Assembly: GCF_035582795.1 (NCBI RefSeq) | Contig: NW_027445436.1 | Span: 6,880,770-6,944,769, forward strand | Length of the DNA: 64,000 nucleotides | Direction of reading: 5' to 3' | Source: Mycteria americana | Taxonomy: Eukaryota > Chordata > Aves > Ciconiiformes > Ciconiidae | Part shown: piece after piece, positions 1 through 13,129 of the stretch | How positions within the stretch are numbered: position 1 is the stretch's first letter | How the letters are laid out: each line of letters begins with the position of its first letter | Notes under the pieces: model-generated | What the model was told of the DNA's origin: nothing | Database searches by the model: none | What the model saw: only the letters and a program-made list of their open reading frames with translations | Program-made: the position numbers and the translations under genes

Positions 1-201
1 GATTTAAGATGATGGGTAAAGAAATTTTTGGTCATAATACTGATAGGATTAAGTATCTTTGTATGTCTATATGTGTTGCTACAATGCACCTGCAAGTGTT
101 GCTTAGCATTAGCTAAGAAATCTGAGAAGAAATTGAGACTTATCTAAGGAATATTCGTAGATAGTCTCAAAGTGGGGGGAATTATAGTCAATCAGATTCA
201 G
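1..201. other. no feature recognised
   Basis: AT-rich sequence with no coding or repeat signature that I can support. It may belong to whatever the LTR-like segment to its right was inserted into. Confidence 0.4.
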
Positions 202-802
202 TGTTATACAACTACTTATGGAAGATCGGTCTGAACTAAGCACTTAGTCGTGATGAGTCCTCTAAAGATAATGGAAGGCTGAGACATACATAAAGTTGAT
301 AAGGGGGATTCATACTGGGAAGTGGAACATCTAATCAAGAATTACTGTCCATGGGAGTAAAGCACATCCTGGACAAATATGTAAGCTAATTAAGATATTT
401 TTGGAACAATCTGAAGCTGCTAGCAGAAGTGTAATAAGGAGCACCCTCTCACGAGCTATCCTCATTATAATACTAAAAGTCACACCCCTTGAGCTGGAGA
501 CCCCGGCCCAAGCAGACACCCCTCACCTTTGAGCATGAGCACAATGTTAAAGTAGCACTGTAGCTTTAAGATGAAATAAGAGAAATGTAGACCAATAGAA
601 AACTGCTTTGTGTAATTACTTATGCATATGTATAACTAGACTGTATAAATACTGTACCTGCATGAATGAGTGGTGTGCTAGTTTTATGGTATTACTACCT
701 AGCACCCGGTTTTGCGCAAAAGCAGAAATAACTAGATATCTTGTCTCTGTGTGCGTATTGGGTATTGCACACCGTGTAACAAACTCCGTTTGTGAGACAA
801 CA
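202..802 (+). mobile_element. probable decayed ERV LTR
   Basis: The right end (about 600-802) resembles the 3' end of the well-bounded LTR at 61738-62313: a similar TTACTTATGCATATGTA stretch, a TATA-like TATAAAT, a shared CTGTGTG..TATTG..TTGCACACCG..GTAAACAAACYCCG-type block, and the same terminus ACAACA. A TGTTAT at 202 would give a 601-bp LTR with TG...CA ends, close to the 576 bp of the related copy. Flanks are tcag on the left and ccag on the right, only three of four matching, so the left boundary is a guess. Only the 3' third is well supported. The stop-free stretch at 608-853 lies inside this LTR and is not a gene. Confidence 0.45.
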
Positions 803-2368
803 CCAGAGGTTAAGGGGACTGAGTCAGCTGATACTCACCTGCTCCCAAAATGAGACAGCAAGAGGCAGAGAGAAAAAAATGGGACCCTACTGCTGCTGAA
901 CTGATGTTATCTGCAGGCAGCTGTGCCTTCTGTGCAAGGAGTAAAAAGTGCTGCAATTTGCAAATGTCACTGAAGAATTGCCGCTGTCTCTGCAGTGCAT
1001 TGTAAAGAACAGCCTGCTCTTAATTTTGGCTTTTTGTAGTAGTAATAAATTAATGTCATCTTGTTATGAGTAAACCTATTCCCCAGGACAATTAACTTCA
1101 CATTAAACAAAGCCTTCCATATCTTTTTCACGTACTAGCATAAGAAGAAAAAATTGCATATTGACTGCAGTTTTCAGCTCACATTTCTTAATTCTGAACC
1201 TAATATGCATGGAGAGTGTGAATATTATTAGAGATGGAAAAATATAAATTAACCCATCATCCTATGATGTTTCAGATGATGTTTCATCATAGGATGACGG
1301 GCAGCCATAGGAACAAACCAAAAATGGGATGTAGGGCTCTAAGACTCACGTATTTCAAAGAGACTTAAGTAGCTAAACACATTTCTGGAGCTGAGCCACA
1401 AAACCTAACTGCACAGTGCATGCATTGGTTCCAATCCCAATCTTGAAAACTCTTATCTTGGACGCTCTTCTTCTTTACAAAAGGAGAATCAAAAGTCAGT
1501 CATTCTAAAGCGTTCATGAGTTAATATCCATTTTTTACTTCTTGCCTTCTCTCCCTCTTAATATGGGATACTGGTATTGAGGGGTCTAACTTGACCTGTT
1601 ATATACAGATAGATATTAAGCACAACAGTCACCCTAGTTCCAGTTTCAAAAAGAAATTGTTCCACAGGTATTGGCTTTGGGCTTGTATTATAGTCTCTTC
1701 ACATTGTACAAAGGGAATAGTTTTGAATTATGCAGCATGAATGATGTTGTGTCAGAAAATCCGGTAAGTGAGCAGTGAAAAGAGTCCTGCTTTATGAACT
1801 GATATCATCACTTATTCTCCTTGTTTAGAAAAGTAACATTATCATTTTCCCCCTCAAAACGGCAAGACAGAAACCTCATAAATGCCAGGAATATTTACTA
1901 TTCTTCATGCTATTCTCAGAAAATTCTTCACTTATTTCTTTTTCTTTGACCAAATAGAGCTGGTGCAGCTGGGAAACAAGATACAAAATAGTATTCCTAC
2001 TTCAGATCAAAACAAGCCATTAGGTAAGCTGCATTTTTGACATTCACTGCTAAATCACATTGTTTCCACAAGGCACCATGTCTATTTCAATCCTTCTGCC
2101 CTTTCTGCAACTTGCAGTGTTTCTGCATGTCTTTTTGCTCTTTCTAATGCTTTGCAGAAGACTGGAAATGACTACAAGCTTTTGAGAAGTTTCCTGTCTG
2201 TACTTTGGAATGGGCTAGCACATGAACACTGTGTAAACACCAGAGAGCACAGTACAGCCTCAGGCCATACTGACTGAATAGGGCACTAAGACAACTGGTA
2301 AGCTCAGTATTTTCCTAGGTTAATTTCTTAACTACAGAAAGTTCTTGAATTTTTTGTTTAAAACTACA
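803..2368. other. no gene seen; contains one hairpin
   Basis: Intron-like AT-rich DNA without long frames or recognised repeats. The only structure noted is the inverted repeat at 1257-1297. Confidence 0.4.
1257..1297. repeat. 13-bp perfect inverted repeat
   Basis: The arm TCATCCTATGATG (1257-1269) is the exact reverse complement of 1285-1297, with a 15-base loop that itself contains GATGATG. It could form a stem-loop. No flanking duplication or transposon ends were seen, so its origin is unknown. Confidence 0.7.
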
Positions 2369-3210
2369 GATCCCCCAGCCAGCATGGCTTTAGGAAAGGC
2401 AGGTCCTGCTTGACCAACCTGATCTCCTTCTACAACGAGGTGACCTGCCTAATGGATGAGGGGAAGGCTGTGAATGTTGTTTACCTGGACTCTAGTAAAG
2501 CCTTTGACACCATTTCCCACAGCATTCTCCTGGAGAAACTGGCTGCTCATGGCTTGGATGGGTGTACTCTTCTCTGGGTAAAGAACTGGCTGGATGGCTG
2601 GGCCCAAAGAGTTGTGGTGAATGGAGTTAAATCCAGTTGGCGGCCAGTCACGAGTGGTGTTCCCCAGGGCTCTGTGTTAGGGTCAGTTCTGTTTAATATC
2701 TTTATCAATGATCTGGACGAAGGTATCAAGTACACCCTCAGTAAGTTTGCAGATGACACCAAGTTGTGTGGGAGTGTTGATCTGCTTGAGGGGAGGAAGG
2801 CTCTACAGAGGGACCTGGACAGGCTGGATTGATGGGCCGAGGCCAACTGTATGAGGTTCAACAAGGCCAAGTGCAAGGTCCTGCACTTGGGCCACAACAA
2901 CCCCATGCAACGCTACAGGCTTGGGGAAGAGTGGCTGGAAAGCTGCCAGATGGAAAAGGACCTGGGAGTGTTGGTTGACAGCCGCCTGAATATGAGCCAG
3001 CAGTGTGCCCAGGTGGCCAAGAAAGCCAAAGGCATCCTGGCTTGTATCAGGAATAGTGTGGCCAGCAGGACTAGGGAAGTGATCGTGCCCCTGTACTCGG
3101 CACTGGTGAGGCTGCACCTGGAATACTGTGTTCAGTTTTGGGCCCCTCACTACAAGAGAGACATTGAGGTGCTGGATCGTGTCAAAAGAAGGGCAACGAA
3201 GCTGGTGAAT
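2369..3210 (+). mobile_element. CR1 LINE fragment, reverse transcriptase region
   Basis: An internal piece of CR1 ORF2, the LINE polyprotein that nicks target DNA and copies its own RNA there. The frame from about 2410 shows reverse transcriptase blocks in order: [20 protein letters not shown], then GVPQGSVLG, then the catalytic FADDTKL (CR1 has F-A-D-D where retroviruses have YxDD). A TGA at about 2830 interrupts the frame, which then resumes unshifted with MRFNKAKC and continues to the block around [14 protein letters not shown]1 similarity stops at 3210, before the usual CR1 3' tail, so both ends are missing. It is dead and closely resembles the minus-strand copy at 24920-26440. Confidence 0.93.
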
Positions 3211-5165
3211 AAAAGAAGTGTGGAAAAAAATGACAGTCAAGATAATTGGTTGCTCTGAATGCAGTCATATATTTAAGCAATTTGAAGCCTAAAAAAAAAA
3301 GAGTTCAGAGATATATCTTGCCATGTCCTGCTAAGTTAATGAATCTTTTTTTTATTTTACTTATCAGTAGATGTCTTGTGTCCAAATGAAATCATGTTGT
3401 AACAGTTCAGCAATCTTGCAAAAGAAAAAGGAAAGAATGTAAATTCATATAAAATGCATTCTAATTAAGATTAGAATAATTACTCAATTAATCAAACTCA
3501 ATTAAAAAAAGCTTTACATACTTCTGCATTTCTGATTTGCATGTGAGTTATAGCATCAGTGTCAAATATTGTATAAAACTGAAAGAGCAATACAACCAAA
3601 AAAATGTTTAAAAAGATTACTGTTTATTCTACAATAAAATACAGTGAAGTTAAATGCCCAAATTTTGTATATTATTATAGGTTCCTCCTTATGATTCAGG
3701 GTAATTTTTTAATCCAGTTCTATTGTGAGCTATGTAAAATTTGCATATTTCTTATTTCTAGGTGTGGAAAACCAAGCAGGTCAATTAAACTTACCTTTTA
3801 AATTACTGCTGTAGCACTGAATGGATCCATGCTGATTTGTACCAGAAGGTAACTGGCCTGCAGTGTCAACCAATATCAGTAAATAACTAATAAATTAAAA
3901 GAAATCTTTTAATACACACTGTAGCTTTAAAAAAACAAAAAAACCTCCAAATCTTATTTTTGTTATTTTATTCTTTTAAATTTCCAAAGTATTTACTTGC
4001 TACTACCTAACTCTTTGTATGTTGTGAGGCAGTGCTCTGTGATGGAACTCTGATAAGGGACTATGTGTTTTACAGTACCCAAAGCCAAAATACTACTATA
4101 TGCATATTAAAAACCCCCATATATTTATAATTTTACACAACTTAATACAATGCAAATGGACTGTAAATTTGCCCTAATTAGGCAACATTGCATACCGCAC
4201 AACAGAAGAACTGCAGATATCTAGGAGCTAGTATAGTTATATCTCTGCCAGTCCCTTTCAATCTCTCCCAGTACTGAAATCTGCACAGATATTGTTTGGA
4301 AGGGTGTTAAGGTCATTGGGCCAAATAATGCAGTGTAAAAATTTAGCAGTCTTTATGACAGAATTCCAGGTACATGAAACATTTAATTTTACTAGTATAA
4401 ATATACTGAAGATGTATTATTCACTTGCTGCCTTTGTAAACAATGCTTGGGTACATTTGAAGCTCTTTGAAATTATATCATTGCTCTGAAAATGAACTAT
4501 GAGGTATAGATTTGGTCAGTGTTTCTGAAATTGTATTTTACCAGGACACTAGTTGTCTGTAACTTTCTTGTAATTGGCTGTTCTGTGGACCCATATTAAA
4601 TAAAGGGTATGGGTATTCCCCACATTTCCTCTTTTGTTTCCCTTTTCTCTGTCAGTAGTTTTGATTAAAATTACGGCTTGATTGTTTGACTCATCTGTTT
4701 GTGAGTAGGTTTTACATAATGTATTTTATTTTTATTTAGGAAACTTTTTTACAAAACCGTGTCAAGAAAAAAAAAATATATTTTCTATTTATTGGCCTGC
4801 CTACTGTTCTATTAGCTGACCAGCACTTTGAATTGAAAGAATCCAAGTAACTATGTGTTGTTCATATTTTATTACTCATTCTCCCTTTTGATCACAGTTG
4901 TCTGTAATACACCTATTAAAATGCTGATATCGTTTAATTACTTTTTCTACAGTATAAATAATTTCTTCAAGTATAAATAAGATGTAATGTAATTACTGGT
5001 AGCAAGCACTGGGGGGCATCACTTAGAATATCTTGTAGCCTATTACAATTTTTAGTTTACCTCTCTGTTTTCAATATTCTAATAAAATCTAGGTAAAGTT
5101 ACAATATAATGAAGTTTGCAAAAATAATGCAAGATATGTCAGTAATGTGAATTTTTTTTTTTTAG
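3211..5165. other. AT-rich intron-like sequence, no feature seen
   Basis: High A+T, short scattered frames and no recognised element. It ends in a long pyrimidine tract (5152-5163) that serves as the splice acceptor tract of the exon remnant that follows. Confidence 0.5.
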
Positions 5166-5340
5166 GTGTTGTATTTCATTATCGTGCAGCAACCAGCAGG
5201 TATGCTCTGAATTTTGCACAAGCTCAACAGACTTGTCTGGACAATAGTGCTGTCATAGCAAGTCCCAAACAACTGAAAGCAGACTATGAAGATGGATTTG
5301 AACAATGTGAAGCTATCTGATGCTCTGACCAGACTGTTAG
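5166..5340 (+). pseudogene. VCAN: versican-like Link module exon (first half), broken
   Basis: In versican this exon encodes the first half of Link module 1 of the G1 domain, the hyaluronan-binding head of a large extracellular-matrix proteoglycan. After a poly-T tract and AG at 5164-5165 the frame reads [18 protein letters not shown] and so on, through the typical C-LD-AVIASP-QL and YEDGFEQC blocks. The segment is exactly 175 bp, the length I recall for this exon in the aggrecan/versican family, and ends with the expected split arginine codon (AG). Damage: the Trp codon of the usual GWL motif is TGA at about 5318-5320, the preceding Gly is lost, and the donor dinucleotide at 5341-5342 is TT instead of GT. 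Aggrecan, neurocan and brevican are related alternatives, but the wording fits versican best. There is no working gene here. Confidence 0.82.
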
Positions 5341-5456
5341 TTGAGACATTTTAAAAGAAATATTAACAGTGTTTCCCCAAATTAATATGCTTAGCTTGTA
5401 CAGACTTGAAATGCTGACTTACCGTAATAATAAAATGTGAACATTGTGCTTTTCAG

Positions 5457-5585
5457 GCATACAATTAGACATCCGAGAATTGGCTGCTTTGGAGATAAAA
5501 ATGGGAAAGAAAGGAGTCAGAACATACGGATACCTTTTCCCTAATGAAATTTATGATATACATTGAGATATGGAACACATGAAAG
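5457..5585 (+). pseudogene. VCAN: versican-like Link module exon (second half), broken
   Basis: This continues the preceding exon after a short 116-bp intron. The acceptor is TTTTCAG at 5450-5456 and the first bases complete the split arginine. The frame reads HTIRHPRIGCFGDK. One extra A in the run near 5500 shifts the frame, after which MGKKGVRTYGYLFPNEIYDI appears in the new frame. The following conserved cysteine codon is TGA (about 5564-5566). Length is 129 bp, that is the 128 bp I recall for this exon plus the inserted base. It ends AAAG followed by TT instead of a GT donor. The GDKMGK..GVRTYG wording is versican-like. The next expected exon (second Link module, about 300 bp) was not found downstream. 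Confidence 0.82.
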
Positions 5586-8500
5586 TTAACATAGGCCCAT
5601 ACTTATTCTGCACTGCAAAATTTTAAAAGACTGTAGAATCTAATGTGGAAAGGCAGTGAAATAAGAGATTTTGTGAAAAATACATTTTGGCTGGTTTAAA
5701 TCTGAAGACAATTGTTAAATGAAGTGAACCTAAAGATTGTGGTCTAGCAGGCCTTAATTAAAAGTGAAGGTGGAAAGGTACAGTTTACAAACAGACAGTC
5801 AGGTTTAAAGCTGCTATAGTTAGTGAAAGAAGATATCAAAAACATTTCTTTTCAAACATCTTATTTTTGGAATATTGTAAAAGGAGTTTGAAAGATATAT
5901 AATATTTCATGAAATATATGTAAAAAGATGGATATAATATATGTGGTAACTATATTATAGTTCATAAAGTATATAATTAAGGTTTCTACATGTCCATGAT
6001 ATAAAAATAGACATACGTTTAATTGCAGTGCAAATTTAATAATATATTTCTAAGAAATGGGCATCTCAGCATCGAAAACATAAAACCAAAACCTTTCCAA
6101 TGACAAATCTGTACCTTTCGTTAAAGCTTCTGTGATTCCATATTATGACCACAGTCTTTGCAAAGTTTGCTAATTAGAAGAGTCTAATGAATCAGAGTGG
6201 TTATAATTGTCTCACATGGTGACTACGAACCATGAATCATGTTGTGAACATGATCCATGGTACCTTAGATTACATGGTTGGATTCTATGATCAGTATACA
6301 TTCAGCAAAGTGTTGGACGGTAAAAAGAAAAAAAAACTCTACCTTTTTCTGCGATTGGGGAGTTGTAGCGTGGCCAAATCTCCATATTAATGGTTTGATT
6401 CTGTACTCATTTCTTATAATCTCTCTTCTAGAAGTGAATTTACGTATATCCTTTTACTCCGATTATAGATATATTCTACATACTAGATATCCTTATGCTT
6501 AGTCTTTACTTTGACTAGCTAAATAATATATAAATGTAGAAAGATCTTTTTTGCCCTCTAGCCCTTTTTTGTTTGGTTGGGTTTTTGGTGGGTTTTTTTT
6601 TTTTTGGTTTGTGCAGATTATGCCCATGGGAACATCACTCTGGGTACAGAAATACTTTGTAACGAGGAATAAAGTAGATTTTTCCCTTTACTGTAGTGAT
6701 CTGATTCTGCCACACTACTTCATTTGTGATAGGTTTTTATTCAATATCAGTTTCACTGTTCTTTTCTAAAAAATACTTATAAATATAGGTCTTATGGGCT
6801 TACCATTGTCTAATAGGCATTTAGTATAGTTCTCTTGAAATCAGAGGAACAAAAAACCACATATGAGTAAAGCCTGCCTTTGTGTATTTATGTGTATTTG
6901 TAACAATCAGTTGTAAAATTTAGGTGCTCACTATTTGTTTATATTCTATTTTAAAGTACAACTAAATAAGGTCTTCCAAAACTTTCTTCTTTTCATGATG
7001 ACTTCTAGAGACTTTAGCAATTGACATCAATAAGTATTTTTCTCTTACCTGTAGTAGCTGAGGATCTGGTCTAGACTATGTTGACATTAGTGAATTATCA
7101 AATACAAGCAATATAAGTCTTGCAAAGACTCTAAAAAGAAACAGGCTTGGAAAGTCTGAAATTAACTGTTGCAATTTCACGAGTGCTCAGCATTGTCTTA
7201 ATTCTACTTATGCACCTATAACCGGCAGTGAACAACACACCTCAATACGTAGAGTTAGTAATCCTAAACTTTCATAGATCCTTGATGGAATTGAACTCTG
7301 AATGAAATCTTGAATCAAGGCATGTAAATTCAATTTAAATCTTTCTTATATTAGAAAAAGAAATTTTGAATAATCTTTATAATTTTCAAATGAAGAGTCA
7401 ATGCATTTTTCAAAGAAACAGTATTCCTTTCCCTCTTAAGTACAGACAACTTTAATACTGAGAAGCTCATCCTACATGCATTCTACACAGCAGTTTCTCT
7501 GTGTCGAATTTTGTGACTGAGCTTGTAAAAAAAAGTCAAAAGTGAAGTGTGTTTTACTGAGGCTAATATTCTGTACTCACAGCAACACAGAATTAGGCCA
7601 CAAGGCCTGGTAGAAGTTGTAGCTGTTGTGCAGCCTTCTTTGGTGAATATGTACATACATAAGTTTTCAATTTCATGAGCATGAATTAATTGTTCTTTTT
7701 TTACAAAATTTCATTTGCCAAGATATGTGAGCAGTCTTACTTTTTTGGATGGCTATACGTCTCTTTCCCATTGCTGTGGGTCATGATCTGTTTTCACATA
7801 TGCGTGCCTTTGTGGGCTATTAGCAGGACTGCAGTAATGTGATCTGCCTCGATATGAAGCCTTCAACATTTAAGAAATATAAGCTAATGCAGAATACTGG
7901 GGAGATTTTGAGTATCAACTCAGGTAACAATAAGAACATTCATTTCACCTTCTTCCTTACACAATGGCTTCCTCTGCAATATTGATTAAATGGAATGCAG
8001 GTTTTCCTTTATCTTAAAGCTGCTTCATATCCTGGGCCAGGATGTTTAAAAAAAAAGTTAGAGGTCTGGCTTGAAGACGTCATCTCTGTGATCCAGTGGA
8101 ACTCTCCCTCACTATTATAAAGATCATTATACAACAGAATGTTCACAGAAATGGATAAAAATTCAGATTGAAATTCTGCAGGACATACAGACGCCCACAA
8201 GTTTCACTACAATTCTTTACAAATGCAGAGTATGCTTTACCTTGTCTTATCTAAATGATTATCAGTACATATTTATAGAAATGTGAGACTCATTTCCCCA
8301 AAATTAAGTAAACAGAACATTCTATTTTACACTGTGAAACATATTTTGTGAAAGAAAAAAAGCACTGTGATAAATTATCATTGCATGTTTTATTAAGCTA
8401 CCAGATAACTCTATGCTACTAGATGTGGTAATAAACTGAATCTCAGAGGAGGATTCCTTTTAACTCAGTTACAGTTTTGCCATTGGTTTCAAAAGAACAG

Positions 8501-11500
8501 AGTTAGCGCAAACAGAGCACATAAGAAAAATTATCATTAAGGTCTCTATGTAGCAGGAAAGTCCTGTATATGCTGTGAAGAGAAGACCTTCGTGGAAGAG
8601 ATTGCACTTTAGCTGAACAGCCTCAGACCATTGCATAGGGCTTTTTTTTCTTATGATTATATTGATCAATTTTAATGCCAGATGGAGATTATTATAATAA
8701 CTAAACAAAGATGATTCTTTTATATTTTTTCCCCTCTGTTTTTTGTCTGTTTGGTCAGAAGTTTTCAACAAACTGCAGTCAGAATAATATTTTTGGGAGT
8801 CAGAAGGAATCATACTTTTGTGAATATACGGTATAGGCATGTTATACTGACGTGCAAGAGAGTTAATTTATTCTCTTTGGATGAAGAACAGATGCAATGT
8901 TCGGTAGTCACTGTAGCACATCTTGGTATAGTGCAAGATAAATTATTCCTCCTTACCTTCACAGAAACCTGAGCCATTGAGACATTTTTTTTTTAGATAG
9001 AGCCAAGTAGCCAAGCTGTTTCTTTTTATATAGCAGGAACAGTTTCTCTAAAAACTAAGAATAGTTTCAAATACAAAATTTGTCTGAAGTAGCATAGCAC
9101 CAATGGGATTACATTTAGGAACCACTTAAAAAAGAAGAAAGAGAATTAGATGAACTGCCAATAGAAGTTGTTGGGAAGTGAAAATTGCATAAAACTAGAT
9201 ACTTTGTTTTGTTTGCTGTATTGTAACACGTTCATCCATTGGTAGAAGACTTAGAGTAAAAGATTTAAGGATATGGTAAATTTCTGATGGCCCAATCCAC
9301 CTAAGGCTGATTCTGCAATGTACAACCTTTCTCTTGTAAAGTATTCCATGCTCTCAACACTTATTATTAACAAAGAGTACTTGCGGTAATAACCATATTT
9401 TAGGACTGTGCTTAGCCATAATATTTTCCATATGAATTTGAATGTTCATATTTGTATAGTCTGTTCTGATTAACTGCCAAATCTAATAGATTTACTTGCA
9501 CTAAATAGCTCCTTATTCAGAGAGCTCAAGTCAGTGGAAAGACTATTCATGGAGAAAGATTGTGTGTTTACTGTCAACAGTAGGTCTGCTGGCCTACTGT
9601 TAGTGAGTTTGTTAAAGCATAAGGCCATAAATAGTGGTAGGAAAATTTGCAATACATATTAAAGAAAATGCGTATTGAATTTACAGTACTAATTTTGGTA
9701 GTCATACCGAGGATTTGTAAGAGTAGCATCATTTTAGCTTTCTTCCATTTTGGCCATATGTAATCCAAAAATTAACCAGGCACATGGATTTCTTCTTGAA
9801 ACACAAAAAGCTTAAATTAAAACCATTTCTCTAGACTAAAACTTACCATTTCCTTGTACTGAGGAAAGCCAGAGATATTAGACTGTGCACAAGTATGATT
9901 AAAATATTTTGAGTTTTGCTATAAATACTGGATTATAATTATGGAAAGGATTTAAAATTTCTGATCTCCTACTGGTGACAATAAGAATTTGGAATCAAAT
10001 TTTCATTAAAGTAGGTCTTGGCACGAACCCTTATTACAGACTCTTTTACATTTTTTATATTTCATTGCATGTTTCATTGTTTTAAGTGTTAAAAAACCAC
10101 TTAAGTCACCTTTAGCTGTAGGAAAGGTTTTTTTAATAAAAGAACCATAAAATGATTCTGCTCCAAAGGTTTGATTAATGCCTCCAAGTAAAACAGTATC
10201 TTCACCAGTGTCTTCTATAGAATAAGTCCTTCAATGGAAATGCGTGATGAGGAAGGAGGGTTTTCCTTTACATCTTTAGATAAATATATATGATAAAATT
10301 GAGAGTACTGTGCTGTCAGAAATGCAAAGTGAAATCTGCTCACGAAAGCCCACTGATAAAGTGAGGGGCTGGGAGAAAGTAGTGCAGAGCTAAAACACAA
10401 AGGTGCAGCATTGTTTTCTGGTCAAAGCTACTTAGAAGCCATATATGTCTAACAATTGTATATAATGGAGATTCATGCAAAAAAAGCTATTTTTGCATAG
10501 CTGTGGGGAGGATTATAAAGTTTTCCTTTACATGCACTATTTCCCCTCGCCCCTCCCGTGAGGGTGGGGAAGAAAAATAAAAAAACCCAAAACCAATGTC
10601 CTCTAAATACTTTCCAGTTAGTCTCATATAATTTTGATGTCATGAAAATTTGTATGAGAATAATAATTAAAAAATCATACACTAAAATATAGCTTCAGGT
10701 GATAAGATTCTTCTCTGTTTTGGGCAGCTAAAAATATTCTCCAGAGTTCATTGTGATTCTAGAGCAATAATCTGGGATGCACAGGGTATCTGGGACACAA
10801 AAGGTTCTTTTCTTTTCTTCTCAGTTCAGTTGCTGTGACACGGAGACATTGGGTTACTTTGGACGTGTCTCCAGCGTTGAATTGTGTGACCTAATGCAAG
10901 ATTCAGGATGGAAGAGTTCTCAAGAGGGATACAGGGCCTGACTAGAAGAAACTAAATAGGAAATAATGACATGATGCTTTTTGTGCGTGAAATGGTAACA
11001 CGAGAAATCTTATCTTTTAGGGAGATCCAAAGTATCTGAGTTTCTAAATTCTTTTTGTGAGCTTAAGGCACAAATAAGAATCATATAGAATTCAAAGTAA
11101 TTTTTTCCCCTTTCTATAAATAAGAGCTAGTGACACTTTGCAACTACAGCAGAGCTCTCTAAGGGTATAGTAGTTGCCATGCTATATTTCATGCTTGAAG
11201 TCAGGGCTGCGGAAAAATTATATCCTTCCAGTTCTCCCAAATGCAATGGATTCCTGTTCAGCCTATTGTTTTGCTTTGAATAAACCGAACACATTCAGTA
11301 GAGTTTAATTAAATCATTACTGATGTGTAGTAAAAATAATTAAATAACTTGTTCTAACAAGTAAGAGAAAAATAATTTTTCACCTTGTCTAGCCTTGTAC
11401 TTTAAAGCTTGTCCTAGCTGCTTAAGTATTTGTACTAAAATGTTCAAATTAGCATAAATCCATCTATTTTCTCTAAACAATAAACTTCATTGAAGGTGGA

Positions 11501-13129
11501 CATCCAAAGTGTTTTTGCAGTCATAGACAGTGTTTTACAGTACTTTGTGACTTTGTTAATTATACATGTTCTCGAGTTTGGTATATCAGAGAAGGAGCCC
11601 TTAACAGCAGCACTTTGTGTTCACCCATGAGTGGAGAGGAGGGAATGATACGGATATGATACTCCTTAGTGCACAACCATTCAGGTAGGCTGTTCAATGA
11701 CTGTTGCAGCCTTTCTGCATGACCCTTTTGGATGGGCCAAAAAGAGACAGGAGGAGGAAATAGGAATTCTTGGAAAATGTGGTCACCAAGGTGTGACAGT
11801 AAAGTAGTGTGACCGTCCCTAAAGTGGATATAATTTTTCCTTTTCCCTGCACACCTGATTGTATTTTAGAAACCAAGGTTTAGACAGATTTCATATTTTG
11901 AGTAAAAGGAATTTATGATGGCAGACTTTTATGACTACCTGATGTTTGACCTGCTATCCATGTGGTATGAGACCACACACGGATTATGTTTATGACGAGG
12001 AGTTAACATCAGGTTACAGCTGCAGGTAGCCAATGTCCTCAGAATGTTCCATATAACACTAGAAAAGATGAAATTTTGTGTCTTTTAGCATTTTCTATGA
12101 CTGACCCAGGGCCCCCAGATCTACAACTATAGGCTCAGAGCCCTGGAGCGCTAACATCCCCACGAGGACAACTTTGCTTCATGAGCTTGGTGGGCTTCGC
12201 CATTTTTCACAGCCAATTATAGAACAGGTCTGAAGTTCACCACAGACACAATACAATCAAAAAAGAGAACTGCCAAGTTATTAGTGAGGAATACTGTCTC
12301 TTCTCCTGAAACATGAGCACCACTGAGCAGTGAATTTGGAAAGGTGGTACTGGAAATTTTTTGTTATTTTTTTAATTAAAATTGTTAGAGTTAAGCATTT
12401 TTTTCATGGGACTGATTAACTTTTTCTGTGTTTAATGTCCCTTTAGATTCCTCTGCTTGTTCCTTTAGTCTTTCTTTAACTAACACTGGAATGTAGTGGA
12501 AATTTTAGAATCTAAACACCCAACCACAAGGTAAAGCTTCTGAGCACTTCTTCTTTTGTGTCTCTGAATCCCACATGAGAGAGCAATGAAGAGTTCTGTT
12601 GCTAAGGGAGAGTAAAATGGGGAAAAACACTAAGAGTATTAAAAGATTAGGAATATTAAAAGCAAGTAAATATAAGGGTCTCCTCAGTATTCATCATTCC
12701 TCCAAATGTGTTGTGAAATTACATAAGGAGGTAATTTCATAGGTCATTGACAAGTGTTACCAGATATGTCAGAAGCACTCAGTAACAGTCTCGCAGATAA
12801 CCTCTTCTTAAGGTTCCCTGCAGTTTGGGAGAATCGTTCAGACATCTGTAAAACTTGTGTTATGTAGTCACATGTGATGCCATCATCTCTCAGGTGCACG
12901 TGACTTGTAGGTCATTTTGTTGTCCCTGGCACACTTGGTGATGGAATGTGAAGTAGAGGGCATGATGCTGTGCTTCAGGTGGGCAGTGCCAAATAGTCGG
13001 CTTGAAGAGCTCCTCTAGAAAGTAGCAGCTCACCACTATCTTAATGTGGTTTCATCTCTGGGAAAAGAAATTACTGGTGAAGTCTGTGCTAGACAGTTGC
13101 ATCTAGCTTCATTACTTTTGCCCTAGTCA
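5586..13129. other. 7.5 kb without a supported gene
   Basis: AT-rich intron-like DNA. I looked for the second Link module exon of versican and found nothing convincing. Short frames here show no family signature. The only structure recorded is the hairpin at 6229-6261. Confidence 0.5.
6229..6261. repeat. 15-bp near-perfect hairpin with 3-base loop
   Basis: Arm 6229-6243 (ACCATGAATCATGTT) pairs with 6247-6261 with one mismatch, leaving the loop GTG. The pairing is strong and compact. No transposon ends or duplication were recognised around it. Confidence 0.7.

Noticed and set aside
2547..3240. Long antisense open frames over CR1
   Set aside because: Shadows of the reverse transcriptase coding strand.
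6345..6375. CDWG-like wording as a piece of the second Link module exon
   Set aside because: No other Link residues around it.
8469..8840. 123-aa open frame, minus strand
   Set aside because: No motif, low-complexity codons and no gene context.
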